From Opitutaceae bacterium (GTDB taxonomy: Bacteria; Verrucomicrobiota; Verrucomicrobiia; Opitutales; Opitutaceae): a DNA stretch of 64,000 bases. Where the stretch lies: positions 62,001-126,000 of the forward strand of contig JADJZJ010000006.1 in NCBI GenBank assembly GCA_016715765.1, written 5' to 3'. Under the pieces are notes generated by a model. That model saw only the letters and a program-made list of their open reading frames with translations. It was not told the DNA's origin and searched no databases. A program made the translations under genes and the position numbers. Of the stretch, positions 26,945 through 35,809 are shown in pieces (position 1 is the first letter of the stretch; every line of letters starts with the position of its first letter).

Positions 26945-27371
26945 AGGCGAGCGGTTCGAGTTCACCGCAGGAGGGCCGCCCCGGGGGGAACGGTCAGCCG
27001 CGGACGGGGTTGAGGCGGACGTAATTCCATTTTTCGGCGTAGCTGTCGGCAGATCGCATCAGATGATCAAAAAACTCGGGCTGCCAAACAGGCGGTTCCA
27101 CTCCGGCAAATTTGACGAGCTGATTTGAAGTCCAGCGTTTCCAGTCGCGCAAGAAAGCAGTGAGCCTTTTCGCATTGGGTCCGGGCCGGGCGAAGAAGGC
27201 GCGGCATGATGACGCAGCAGGCTGGGCGCCCTTCCAGGCATTGGTCAGAATCGGCGAAGCCGTTGGTGTGGTCAGGATTTTGCGCCGTTGGGCGCAACAG
27301 GTGGTGATGAAGTACAGGGGGTGGCGTTGCCAAACCTGGGTCAGGCGTGGCAGATGATCACGGTCAGGCAT
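26945..27371 (-). pseudogene. REP-associated tyrosine transposase (RAYT), degenerate
   Basis: Open frame 26994-27371, 125 residues, starting MPDRDHLPRLTQVWQRHPLYFITTCC with RR shortly after: the RAYT/Y1-transposase N-terminus. It resumes at FFARPGPNAKRLTAFLRDWKRWTS and keeps the catalytic-Tyr segment SYAEKWNYVRLNPVR. The stretch that should read GRYVIMPDHVH is about ten residues short: CVIMP survives in another frame (near 27203-27217) and the HUH metal motif DHVH is gone. After a premature TGA the same frame reads GELEPLAF, a typical RAYT C-terminus, to about 26945. At least two or three small indels, so inactive. Flanked on both sides by GTAG-headed BIMEs, as expected for a RAYT and its REPs. 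Confidence 0.85.
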
Positions 27372-27380
27372 GCGCCGATT

Positions 27381-27502
27381 GTAGGGCGGGGTCTCCGAAT
27401 CCCGCCAAGGGGGCAGCGCGACATAAAGAAGAAGAAGGCGGGGATCGGAATCCCCGCCCTACAACAATCGAAAGCAAGGCGGCATTCGGAGATGCCGCCC
27501 TA
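27381..27502. repeat. BIME flanking the RAYT remnant (right), three REP units
   Basis: GTAGGGCGGGGTCTCCGAAT at 27381, inverse units at 27437-27462 and 27478-27502 (the last with a shorter GGCGGCATTC stem). Ends two bases from the stop codon of the MuiA-like gene. Confidence 0.88.
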
Positions 27503-27504
27503 CA

Positions 27505-29166
27505 TCACTCCAACCCAGTCACGTTGACGTCGTTGGCGTACTCGACGGTGAACTTGACGGTGAGCTCGCGTTTTTCGGCGGGCTTGAGGTCGAGGGTCCA
27601 CTTCAGGGTGCCTTCGTCGGTGGGCTTCACTTCCTTCGCATCGGGGGAGAGCAGCTTCACGGTGATCTTCTCGTTGCGGGAGAGCGGCACCTGGTCGGCG
27701 ACGATCACGCGCTCGGCGGTCTTCTTGTTGTTCTGGACCGTGAGGAGGTACTCGTAGGTGATGCGCTTGCCGGAATTGGTGAGGCCCGTGTCCTCGGTGA
27801 ACTTGTTCACGCGCTTGTGCTTCACGCTGATCCCCTCGTCGGCGCCGAGCGCGAGGTCGAACTTCTCGCCGGCCATGACCGTGCGCAGGCTGCTGGTGGC
27901 GACGAAGGTGCCGTCGAGGAAGACGTTCATCGCGCCGGCCAGCAGCGGGAACTCGGAGTTGTTGTACACCTTGGCGGTGAGATAGGCCGTGGCCTGACGC
28001 TTCGGCACGGTGAGGTATTCGGGCTGGGCGTTGAGCCGGGCCGCGGTGATCGGCACCTTCTGCGGCGAGTTGTCGCTCGGGATGCTGGAGGCGACGGCGA
28101 TCTTGAAGGAGGCGCTGGTGGCGCCGGCTTCGATGGTGGCGGAGGCGACGCCCGCATCTTTGAGTTTATCCGCATCAAATTCATCCATGGCGATGTTGGT
28201 CGTGAGCGTCTGCATGTTAACGCCGGCGGGGGCGGCGGCTTTGGCCATCATTTCCCGGCGTTCGGCGTAGGGTACCGGAACCGGACGCGGCTGAAACACA
28301 TCGAGATTCCACGCCGTGAGCGCCGGCGCGGCGCCGCCGAGGCCTGGGCGGGCGGTGGAGAGGGTGAGGGCGACGTCCTTCCAGTCCTCGCCGGTGTTCT
28401 GGCGGACGATGCCGAAGTAGCCGAGGGCGACGGCGCGCTCGGTGCTGAGCACGCGGGCGTCGTAGCTGGGCGACCAGCTGGCGCCGGGCACGGTGTAGGA
28501 GAGGGCGACGTCGAGGCTGCCGGCTTTTTCGGCGGCGACGCGCACGGTGACGGACTTGTAGCCGCGGCCGCCGGCGCCGCGCAGCTCGTTGAGCTGGGCC
28601 TGCACGGTGTTGATCTTGTTCTGCACCTCCTCGCGCTGTTCATCGAGCGTGGTGCGCTCGGCGGTGATCTTGGCTTTCTGCTCGGTGAGGTAGGTCAGCG
28701 AGTTGGTGAACTGGGTGAGGTCGGGCCGCGGCACGTCCTTGGTGGGCGGGGCGAAGAGCGCGGCCTCCATGCGGTCGAGCATGACGGTCTGCGCCTGGAG
28801 CAGGCCGCCGCGGTCGTCGAGTTCGCGGACCTGCCGGCCGAGGCCCTTGAGCTGATCCTCGAGCTCCTTCACGCGGGCGTTGGGGGTGAAGTCCACGTAG
28901 GTTTTCTTCGCGCTCACATCCAGGATGAGGGCCTGGGCGGTGCCCCGGCCGCTGACCTGCAGGGAGCGCTCGTTCAGCGCCTCGGGCAGGTTGGCGAAGG
29001 TGAGCTCGATGGTGCCGCCGGTGAGTTCAACGGTGGCGGTGCGGGTGACAACGGCGCGGTCGGTGTAAACCGTGACGGCCGTGATCTTGGAATCCACCGG
29101 CAGAGAAGCGGCGGAGATGGCGGAGGCGGCGCAGAGCGCGCCGAGGAGGGCGAGGAGTCTTTTCAT
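27505..29166 (-). CDS. MuiA-like DUF4139 domain protein, exported
   Basis: About 553 residues from the ATG at 29166. Signal peptide MKRLLALLGALCAASAISAA; N-terminal DUF4140-like strand region (ITAVTVYTDRAVVTRTATVEL); a central coiled coil (NARVKELEDQLK to INTVQAQLNEL, about 85-185); then the DUF4139 beta-rich domain with SYTVPGASWSPSYDARV. The family is named after a mucoidy inhibitor, but biochemical function is unknown. The earlier in-frame ATG at 29196 adds ten residues before the signal and is less likely. Monocistronic. Confidence 0.9.
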   Translation of the reverse strand: MKRLLALLGALCAASAISAASLPVDSKITAVTVYTDRAVVTRTATVELTGGTIELTFANLPEALNERSLQVSGRGTAQALILDVSAKKTYVDFTPNARVKELEDQLKGLGRQVRELDDRGGLLQAQTVMLDRMEAALFAPPTKDVPRPDLTQFTNSLTYLTEQKAKITAERTTLDEQREEVQNKINTVQAQLNELRGAGGRGYKSVTVRVAAEKAGSLDVALSYTVPGASWSPSYDARVLSTERAVALGYFGIVRQNTGEDWKDVALTLSTARPGLGGAAPALTAWNLDVFQPRPVPVPYAERREMMAKAAAPAGVNMQTLTTNIAMDEFDADKLKDAGVASATIEAGATSASFKIAVASSIPSDNSPQKVPITAARLNAQPEYLTVPKRQATAYLTAKVYNNSEFPLLAGAMNVFLDGTFVATSSLRTVMAGEKFDLALGADEGISVKHKRVNKFTEDTGLTNSGKRITYEYLLTVQNNKKTAERVIVADQVPLSRNEKITVKLLSPDAKEVKPTDEGTLKWTLDLKPAEKRELTVKFTVEYANDVNVTGLE

Positions 29167-29508
29167 GGGTGCGGAATGGGAGGGTTCTGCTGACAAGACG
29201 GGCGAGCGGGGGATTTCTTAGGAGATTCTGGAAGAAAACGTGCGTGGAGCCAAGCTTGGTGGCGCGGCGTTGAGTGGGGTTCCGCTAAATCGGGAAAACG
29301 CTCAACGCTTAACTTTTAACATTTAACGCTCAAGTGAGGGGAGGCGTGCGTCAGATGTAGCTGCGAGCGTGAGCGAGTGGATATCACGCTGCGCATGCTT
29401 AACCTCCACTCGCTCACGCTCGTAGCTACGCTCCCGGAGTCCGCACTTCAGCGTTAAACGTTAAACGTTCAGCGTTCAGCGTTCCCGGCCCGTTGCGGGC
29501 CGGGTCGC
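29167..29508. repeat. Nested inverted repeats between MuiA and sialate O-acetylesterase genes
   Basis: Outer arms AACGCTCAACGCTTAAC.. at 29297-29334 and the related inverse 29446-29483 surround the family-B hairpin 29357-29380/29406-29429 (one mismatch). No gene in this gap. Confidence 0.82.
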
Positions 29509-31020
29509 TTACCATTCATCCGACCGGAACGGCGCCGCCGGCAGGCCGGTGCCGTTGAAGAGGTTGGCGTCGGGGTTGTTGCTCCAGGCGTAGCGGACGG
29601 CGGCGGGCTCCGGGACCTCCGGCGCGGTGACCAGAATGGTGTCGCCCTCAATCCGGGCGGAAGCGGGGAAGAATTTCCGGTCGGCGCCGGCGAGTTCGAA
29701 GGCCTGCAGCGGTTTGCCGCCGGCGGTCAGGCTGTCGGCGGCCTGCGCAAAGCTGACGCGGACCGCCGCGCCTTCGCGCCGGGCGGCGACGAAGACCGGG
29801 CCGCTGCAGTCCACCGGAATCTCGTAGACCTTGGCCTTGGCGATGAGGGCGAGGCGGCGGCCGACCTCCTGCTTGTTGCGCGGGTGGATGTCCTTCGGGT
29901 CGCCGATGTCGATGGCGACGGCCATGCCGGTGTTGGGCAGGGCGAGGGCCCTGGTCTGGGCCTCGCGCAACCAGGCCCAGCTGCGGCCGGTGGCATCATT
30001 GGTGACGGTGAAGCTGGCGAGTTGCACGAAGTAGAAGGGGAAATCGCCCTGGTTCCACTGGGCACGCCAGGCGCGGAGCATGGCCGGGAAGACTTCCGCG
30101 TATTCGGCGGGGCGGCTGGCGTTGGACTCACCCTGGTACCAGATCGCGCCGCGCAGGGCGTAGGGCTGGAGCGGGGCGATCATGGCATTGAACAGGCCGC
30201 TGGGGGCGTAGGGCGTGCCGGGGCCGGCCGGGGCGCGCGGCCAGGGCACGGGATTTTTCGTCCTGGTCGCCTTGGCTTTTTCCTCGGCCTCCTTCCATGC
30301 GGCCATTTCGGCGGGATAGTTGGCCGCACGCTCGGGGTGCGCGGCCTGGGCCTCCTGCCAGCGGGCGTCAATGGCCGGCCAGGCGTCGGTGGACTTGAGC
30401 GTGGTCGCATCGGTCCACGACTCGATGGGCGTGCCGCCCCAGGTGCTGTTGAGAATGCCGACGGGCACGCCGAGCTTGCGGTGCAGCGCGCGGGCAAAGA
30501 AATAGCCGACGGCGCTGAAATTGCCCGCGGTCCCGGGGGTGCAGGGGCTCCACGTGCCGGGCACCGTGTCGGCGGGCTGGGCGGCCACGGTGTTGGCGGC
30601 ATTGAATTCGCGGATGAGCGGAAACCGGGCGGCGGCCATTTCCGCGTCGGCGTCGTCCGACTTCATGACGGGCCACTCCATGTTGGACTGGCCGGAGGCG
30701 AGCCAGACCTCGCCGACGAGCACGTCCTGCAGGGTGACGGTGTTTTTGCCGGTGACCGTGAGTGTGGCGGGCTCGGAGGCGGCGGGCACCGGTTCGAGAT
30801 AGACGATCCAGCGGCCGTCGGCGTCGGCGGTGGTGCCGATGCGCTGGCCCATGAACTCCACCGTCACCTTCTCCTCGGGCGCGGCGCGGCCCCAGACCGG
30901 CAGGGGTTTGTCGCGTTGCAGGACGGCGTGGTCCTGGAAGGGCGGGGCGAGCGTGACATCGGCGCGCGCGCTGGCGGCGATGAGGCAGAGTATGAGGGTG
31001 CTGACAGCGAGAAGGCGCAT
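29509..31020 (-). CDS. Sialate O-acetylesterase-like SGNH hydrolase, exported
   Basis: About 503 residues from the ATG at 31020, with signal peptide MRLLAVSTLILCLIAASARA. SGNH motifs: catalytic Ser in WLASGQSNMEWPV, Gly/Asn blocks NSTWGGTPIESW and IWYQGESNASRP, and Asp-His near DPKDIHPRNKQEVG. The family removes O-acetyl groups from sialic acid or from acetylated plant glycans; in this environment acetylated polysaccharide is equally likely. Earlier in-frame ATG codons at 31050 and 31143 extend into repeat DNA. Monocistronic, followed by family-B repeats. Confidence 0.88.
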   Translation of the reverse strand: MRLLAVSTLILCLIAASARADVTLAPPFQDHAVLQRDKPLPVWGRAAPEEKVTVEFMGQRIGTTADADGRWIVYLEPVPAASEPATLTVTGKNTVTLQDVLVGEVWLASGQSNMEWPVMKSDDADAEMAAARFPLIREFNAANTVAAQPADTVPGTWSPCTPGTAGNFSAVGYFFARALHRKLGVPVGILNSTWGGTPIESWTDATTLKSTDAWPAIDARWQEAQAAHPERAANYPAEMAAWKEAEEKAKATRTKNPVPWPRAPAGPGTPYAPSGLFNAMIAPLQPYALRGAIWYQGESNASRPAEYAEVFPAMLRAWRAQWNQGDFPFYFVQLASFTVTNDATGRSWAWLREAQTRALALPNTGMAVAIDIGDPKDIHPRNKQEVGRRLALIAKAKVYEIPVDCSGPVFVAARREGAAVRVSFAQAADSLTAGGKPLQAFELAGADRKFFPASARIEGDTILVTAPEVPEPAAVRYAWSNNPDANLFNGTGLPAAPFRSDEW

Positions 31021-31107
31021 GGCGAACAAGAACGGAAAGATTGCAGACATCGTGCGACAGTGGCGAGAGCCGAAGGCGTCTTCATGCTTGGAGGTCAAAC
31101 GAGGCTC

Positions 31108-31279
31108 ACGCGGAGGCGCGGAGGACGCGGAGGAAGGAACCACTGATGCAACTCCAATGCCGAGGCTACGGCAATCTGGTGCTTATTTTCACTAATGTAG
31201 TGAGTGTTCTGATTTCATCAGTGACCATCAGTGCAAATCAGTGGTTTACACCCTCCGCGTCCTCCGCGCCTCCGCGTGA
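31108..31279. repeat. Nested inverted repeat with 29-bp perfect arms
   Basis: CTCACGCGGAGGCGCGGAGG.. (31108-31136) is the exact inverse of 31251-31279. Inside lies a second inverted pair AACCACTGATGCA/TGCAAATCAGTGGTT. Occupies the gap between the esterase start and uvrC. Confidence 0.88.
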
Positions 31280-31324
31280 GCACAACTCCGTGCAAGAACG
31301 AAAATAAGAAAGACCGAAGGGGCG

Positions 31325-32782
31325 CTACGCCTGGTGCAGAAACGCGTGCAGCTCCGCGGCGAGCTTGGGGCCGATGCCCTCGACTTCCTGCAGCGTTGCG
31401 ACATCGGCGGCACGCAGGCGGTCGAGGCCGCCGAAGTGGGCGAGCAGGGCGGCGCGGCGGACGGGGCCGAGGCCCGCGAAATCATCGAGCACGGACTCGC
31501 GCAGCTTCCGCGAGCGCAGGTCGGCATTGTAGGTGTTGGCGAAGCGGTGGGCCTCGTCGCGCATCCGCTGCAGCAGGTTGAGGCCGGGGTCGCCGAGCGG
31601 GAGGTTCAGCGGCGCGCGGGCGTCGGCGAAGATGATCGTCTCGTGCTTCTTCGCGAGGCCGATGAGGGCGGGCGGCTCGACGCCGATGGCGACGAAGGCC
31701 TTGAGCGCGGCGGCGATCTGGCCGCGGCCGCCGTCAATGACGACCAGGTCGGGCAGGAGCTTGCCCTCGTCGGCGAGCCGGCGGTAGCGGCGGCCGACGA
31801 CCTCCTCCATGGCCTTGAAGTCGTCGTTGCCGATGAAGCTCCGGATCTGGAAGCGGCGGTAATGGTCCTTGTCCGGCCGGCCGTCGGTGAAGTGCACCAT
31901 CGAGGCCACGACATAGGTGCCGGAGATGTGCGAGATGTCGAAGCACTCCATGTGCCGCGGCGGGACCGCGAGATTCAGCGTCGCCTGCAGCGTGTCGAGC
32001 GCCTCCTGGTCGGGCCGAAGGAGGGTGCGGTCGCGCTCGAACCGGCGGGTGCGGGCGAGGGTGCCTTCCAATGCGGTGATCAGGTCGCGCAGCTCGGCGG
32101 CCTTCTCGTAGGCCTGGCGGGCGGCGGCGGCGGTCATCTCGGCGCGCAGGGCCTCGAGCCATTCGCGGGACTTGCCGTCGAGAAAGGCGCAGGCGGCCTC
32201 CACCCGCGCACGGTAGTCGGCGGGGGTGACCACGTTGGCCTGGGCGTAGATTTCCTGCCGGACGTCGTCGTAGAGCTTCCAGGTGCCGTCGGGGAGCTTC
32301 TGCGGCGTGGCGTCGCCGAGCAGGACGCCGAACTGCTTGCGCATCTGCGCGAGGGTCTTGCGGAGCAGGCCGGAGTGGGCGAAGGGGCCGAAGTAGCGCG
32401 AGCGGGTGTCCTTGCGGATGCGGGTCAGGGCGAAGCGCGGCAGTTCCTGCGCAAAGTCCACGCGGACGAGCAGGAAGCGCTTGTCGTCGGTGAAGTCGGT
32501 GTTGTAGCGCGGCCGCCACTGCTTGATCAGCCGGCCTTCGAGCAGCAGGGCCTCGGGCTCGGACTTCACCTCGATCGTGTCGAGGTCGGCGATGGTCTCG
32601 ATCAGGGCCTTGATCTTCGGATGCACGCGCCGGTCGCGGCCCGGTTGGAAATAGGAGGACACGCGCTTGCGCAGGCTCTTGGCCTTGCCCACGTAGATGA
32701 TGCGGCCGAGACGGTCCTTCATCAGGTACACGCCCGGCTTCTCCGGGAGGGCGCGCACCTTGGCCTTGAGGTCAACGCTCAT
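31325..32782 (-). CDS. uvrC: Excinuclease ABC subunit C (compact form)
   Basis: 485 residues from the ATG at 32782 (MSVDLKAKVRALPEKPGVYLM). Order: GIY-YIG nuclease (GRIIYVGKAKSLRKRVSSYF, 1-95), UVR motif (REWLEALRAEMTAAAARQAYEKAAELRDLI, ~205-240), RNase-H-like nuclease (MECFDISHISG, VVIDGGRGQ, KKHETIIF) and C-terminal helix-hairpin-helix (LQEVEGIGPKLA). Makes both incisions in nucleotide excision repair with UvrAB. Compared with the ~600-residue E. coli protein, roughly 110 residues between UVR motif and nuclease domain are absent. The start codon overlaps the stop of a 25-codon P-loop ORF. Confidence 0.93.
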   Translation of the reverse strand: MSVDLKAKVRALPEKPGVYLMKDRLGRIIYVGKAKSLRKRVSSYFQPGRDRRVHPKIKALIETIADLDTIEVKSEPEALLLEGRLIKQWRPRYNTDFTDDKRFLLVRVDFAQELPRFALTRIRKDTRSRYFGPFAHSGLLRKTLAQMRKQFGVLLGDATPQKLPDGTWKLYDDVRQEIYAQANVVTPADYRARVEAACAFLDGKSREWLEALRAEMTAAAARQAYEKAAELRDLITALEGTLARTRRFERDRTLLRPDQEALDTLQATLNLAVPPRHMECFDISHISGTYVVASMVHFTDGRPDKDHYRRFQIRSFIGNDDFKAMEEVVGRRYRRLADEGKLLPDLVVIDGGRGQIAAALKAFVAIGVEPPALIGLAKKHETIIFADARAPLNLPLGDPGLNLLQRMRDEAHRFANTYNADLRSRKLRESVLDDFAGLGPVRRAALLAHFGGLDRLRAADVATLQEVEGIGPKLAAELHAFLHQA

Positions 32783-32856
32783 GGCTGGAGGGCTCGGGCG
32801 AGGCTGGTTTTGCCAGAGCTGGAGGTGCCGTTGAGCAGAATGACGTCGGGTGACAT
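32779..32856 (-). pseudogene. 25-residue P-loop kinase N-terminus overlapping the uvrC start
   Basis: ATG at 32856 to TGA at 32781-32779 encodes a peptide containing VILLNGTSSSGKTSLARALQ, a strand plus Walker A loop as in the N-terminus of chloramphenicol phosphotransferase-like kinases (CPT family). The rest of the kinase is absent; its TGA overlaps the uvrC ATG (ATGA). Either a fragment left by a deletion that joined a kinase gene to uvrC, or a short upstream ORF retained for coupled translation. Confidence 0.6.
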
Positions 32857-32932
32857 GGGGGAGGTGCCGGGCGGGTTTCAATGTCACCGCTGGCATTTTG
32901 CCAAAATCGGCCTATTTGTGTTTCCCGCAAGT

Positions 32933-34261
32933 ATGGTTTCTTCCAGCCCATTCCCGGCCGGCGCCTCGCGTCCGGCCAAACGTTACGAATTGCTCACGCT
33001 CGGTGACGAGCTGCTGCTCGGGCTCACGGCCAACGGCCACCTGACCTTCATCGGGGCCCAGCTGGGCCGCCGGGGCGTGATGCTGGCGCGCAACGTGACC
33101 ATCACCGACGAGGCGGTGGACATCGCGCGCCAGTTCCGCGAGAGCTGGGCGCAGGCCGACGTCATCATCACCACCGGCGGCCTGGGGCCGACCTGCGACG
33201 ACCGCACCCGCGAGGTCATCGCCGAGGTGCTGGGGCAGAAGCTGGTGTTCGATCCGGCGATCGAGCAGGCGATCATTGACCGGTTCAACAAGTTCGGGCG
33301 CAAGATGACGCCGAACAACCTCAAGCAGGCCTACAAGTTCGAGCGCGGCGAGGTGCTGCCCAACGCCAACGGCACGGCGCCGGGGCTCTGGGTCGAACAG
33401 GACGGCAAGGTGCTCTGCATGCTGCCCGGGCCGCCGAACGAATTGCAGCCGATGTTCACCGAGCAGGTGCTGCCGCGGCTGGCCGCGCTCGGCCTGGCCG
33501 GCGACCGCGAGGCCTACGTGCAGATCCGGACCGCCGGCATCGGCGAGTCGGCGCTGGAGACCAAGCTCCAGCCGGTGTTCGACCGGTACGGCGACGCGAT
33601 GAGCGTGGCCTTCTGCGCGCACCAGGGGCAGGTGGACTGCCGGCTGAGTTCGCCGGACGGACGGCTTTCCTTCACGCAACTCGACGAGATCGCGGCCGAG
33701 TGCGCCCGGCTGCTCGGCGAGGATTTCATGAGCTACGGTTACGACGGCCTGGCCAAGGTCTGCGCCGACCTGCTGCGCGCGCAGGAAAAAACCCTCGCGG
33801 TGGCGGAGACGGCGACCGGCGGTTTGCTGGCGAATGCGTTCACCGACATCTGCGGGGCTTCGAAGTTTTTCGCCGGCGGCGTGGTGTGCTATTCGAACGA
33901 GGCGAAGATGACGCTGCTCGACTGTCCCGAGTGCCTGATTTCGCAGCACGGCGCGGTCAGCGCCGAGTGCGCCGTGGCGATGGCCACCGGCGTGGCCGAG
34001 AGCCTGGGGGCGGATTTCGCGGTGGCGGTGACGGGTTTCGCCGGCCCCTGCGGCGGCACGAAGGAGAATCCCGTCGGCACCATCTACATCGCGTTGCACG
34101 CACCGCACGGCGTGTGGTCGAAGAAGCTCAGTTATCCCGGTCCGCGGACGACCGTGAAGGTGCGGGCGGTGAACGCCGCGCTGGACTGGCTCCGCCGCGA
34201 ACTGGTGCGAAGCCAGACCGGCCAGAACGTGCCGTCCCGGAGGTCCGGGGCGATGCAGTAG
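32933..34261 (+). CDS. cinA: CinA family protein (nicotinamide-nucleotide amidase/ADP-ribose pyrophosphatase-like)
   Basis: 442 residues. N-terminal MoCF-like domain (LLTLGDELLLGLTANGHLTFIGAQLGRRG; TTGGLGPTCDDRTREV; MLPGPPNELQPMF) and C-terminal amidase domain (TLAVAETATGGLLANAFTDICGASKFFAGGVVCYSNEAK; VTGFAGPCGGTKENPVGT). Known members deamidate nicotinamide mononucleotide and repair pyridine nucleotides; some are competence or damage induced. Divergent from uvrC across 76 bp, so co-regulation with DNA repair is possible. The ATG at 32933 (MVSSSPFPAG) is followed closely by the domain start. Confidence 0.93.
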   Translation: MVSSSPFPAGASRPAKRYELLTLGDELLLGLTANGHLTFIGAQLGRRGVMLARNVTITDEAVDIARQFRESWAQADVIITTGGLGPTCDDRTREVIAEVLGQKLVFDPAIEQAIIDRFNKFGRKMTPNNLKQAYKFERGEVLPNANGTAPGLWVEQDGKVLCMLPGPPNELQPMFTEQVLPRLAALGLAGDREAYVQIRTAGIGESALETKLQPVFDRYGDAMSVAFCAHQGQVDCRLSSPDGRLSFTQLDEIAAECARLLGEDFMSYGYDGLAKVCADLLRAQEKTLAVAETATGGLLANAFTDICGASKFFAGGVVCYSNEAKMTLLDCPECLISQHGAVSAECAVAMATGVAESLGADFAVAVTGFAGPCGGTKENPVGTIYIALHAPHGVWSKKLSYPGPRTTVKVRAVNAALDWLRRELVRSQTGQNVPSRRSGAMQ

Positions 34262-34804
34262 TTGTAGCCGGGGTCGCTGACCCCCGGCTTCAAATGGCCT
34301 GCAAGCCTGTATCCTCACTGTAGGAGCGGCTTTATGCCGCGATGTTGCGTAACCTTCGCGGCATAAAGCCGCTCCTACAGCCAAACCCCGTCCGCGCACC
34401 ACGCCGGCAGGGCGCTTACCATGCGGCTAACCTTTTTAACCACAGATTGCACAGATGGGCACAGATGTTTGAACGCCCGTCTGCAACCGACAGCCGGCGG
34501 CATAGCGTGAACTCCGGATCAGTTCCTAGCACTAATCCGTCAGGTGCTTGGACTGACGCTCAGAATTCAAACTTTGCCGCGGATCACGCGGATGGACGCG
34601 GATAGCGGAGGTATTATCCGCGATCATTCGCGTAATCCGCGGGAAATGATTGCCCGAGCCCTGGTCACCGAAAGAGGTCGTTCATAAAACCTAACGGAGT
34701 AGTGCTGATATTTGAGAGGGCGTTTTTCCCCAACTCAACCCAGACCAACCGCCTGCAATTTCGGTTGAACCGACAAACCATCGGTTCAATCAACGTTCTG
34801 CAAA
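34262..34804. repeat. 543-bp repeat-rich gap
   Basis: Contains a GTAGCCGGGGTCGCTGACC REP-like hairpin (34264-34290); family-C hairpin TGTAGGAGCGGCTTTATGCC and inverse (34319-34380); a family-D inverted repeat CCGCGGATCACGCGGATG.. (34577-34642); and a more A/T-rich stretch 34640-34804 with palindrome TCGGTTGAACCGA (34761-34773) followed by TCGGTTCAA (34781-34789), 16 bp before the GNAT start. No gene seen. Confidence 0.8.
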
Positions 34805-35281
34805 ATGGAAGAGCGTGTGACACTCCGTCCGGTTAAGACTGACGATCTCCCGATCTTCTTTGTTCATCAGCTCGATCCCGAGGCCACCAGGCTCGCCGCA
34901 TTCCCCGCGCGGGATCGGGCTGCGTTTTTTACCCATTGGACCACCAATATCCTCGGCAATCCCGCGGCCGCAAACCGCACGATTCTCGCGGGCGACCACG
35001 TTGCCGGATACATTGGCGCCTGGACCGATGCCGCATCCAACGACCGGCTCATCTGCTATTGGATCGGCCGTGAGTTCTGGGGCCGCGGTATCGCCTCCGC
35101 GGCATTGTTGCAGTTCCTTCGCTTTGAGTTGACGCGGCCACTGAGTGCCCGCGTCGCCAAGCACAATCTCGGCTCAATTCGCGTGCTCGAGAAAGCCGGG
35201 TTCGCTCGCGTTGGCGAAGATGCGTTTTCCTTGCCGGGCGATAACCGCGTGGAAGAGTTTGTCTATTTTCTCGGCGCTTGA
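34805..35281 (+). CDS. GNAT family N-acetyltransferase
   Basis: 158 residues of the RimJ/RimL type: TLRPVKTDDLP at the start, acetyl-CoA loop region YWIGREFWGRGIASAALLQFL and the terminal NLGSIRVLEKAGFARVG block. Transfers acetyl from acetyl-CoA to an amine; substrate unknown. A palindromic TCGGTTGAACCGA site lies 31 bp upstream and may be its operator. Lower GC upstream hints at acquired DNA. Confidence 0.87.
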   Translation: MEERVTLRPVKTDDLPIFFVHQLDPEATRLAAFPARDRAAFFTHWTTNILGNPAAANRTILAGDHVAGYIGAWTDAASNDRLICYWIGREFWGRGIASAALLQFLRFELTRPLSARVAKHNLGSIRVLEKAGFARVGEDAFSLPGDNRVEEFVYFLGA

Positions 35282-35371
35282 ATCCATCTCGGCCAAACCA
35301 CACGGCGGAACCAGCCTCGCCAAGCCGGGGTGGTTCATCAAACGTCGGAAAGTAGCCGTTCGGAGGCGCCT

Positions 35372-35809
35372 ATGTCGGTACCGAAAACCAAACCCACCAA
35401 GGTCAGTGCCGCGAGTCACATCGCGGCCATTGCGAACGAGGAGCAACGGGATGACGCCCGGCGTCTGGTTGTTCTCATGCGAAAAATTACCAAGGAAGAA
35501 CCAAGGATGTGGGGACCAAGCATCGTGGGATTCGGGAGCTACCATTACAAATACGCCAGCGGTCACGAAGGCGATTCCGCGCTCGCGGCGTTTGCCGCGC
35601 GGGGCAGGGAGTTGGTTGTTTACATCGCGCCGGACTTCGAAGGTCGGGACGGCTTGCTGGCCAAGCTGGGAGAGCACAGGACCGGGAAGGTATGTGTCTA
35701 CATCAGGCGCCTGGCCGACGTTGATCTGAAGGCCCTGGAGAAGCTGGTAGCCCTATCGGTGGCAGATATGAAGAGCCGCTATCCGGAGCCCGAGGCACAC
35801 GGCGCCTAA
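35372..35809 (+). CDS. DUF1801 domain-containing protein
   Basis: 145 residues beginning MSVPKTKPTKVSAASHIAAI. Conserved family blocks MWGPSIVGFGSYHYKYASG and the C-terminal YIRRLADVDLKALEKLV identify DUF1801 (YdhG-like), of unknown function. The ATG at 35372 has GGAGG eight bases upstream and is preferred over the in-frame ATG at 35330. Ninety bp after the GNAT gene, so possibly co-transcribed. Confidence 0.85.
   Translation: MSVPKTKPTKVSAASHIAAIANEEQRDDARRLVVLMRKITKEEPRMWGPSIVGFGSYHYKYASGHEGDSALAAFAARGRELVVYIAPDFEGRDGLLAKLGEHRTGKVCVYIRRLADVDLKALEKLVALSVADMKSRYPEPEAHGA

Noticed and set aside
26855..27502. Repeat cluster as a CRISPR array
   Set aside because: Units are inverted pairs with unequal spacing and no unique spacers; they are REP/BIME elements around a RAYT remnant.
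34262..34804. Possible tRNA or small RNA gene in the long gap
   Set aside because: The hairpins belong to repeat families present elsewhere; no cloverleaf or CCA end was found.
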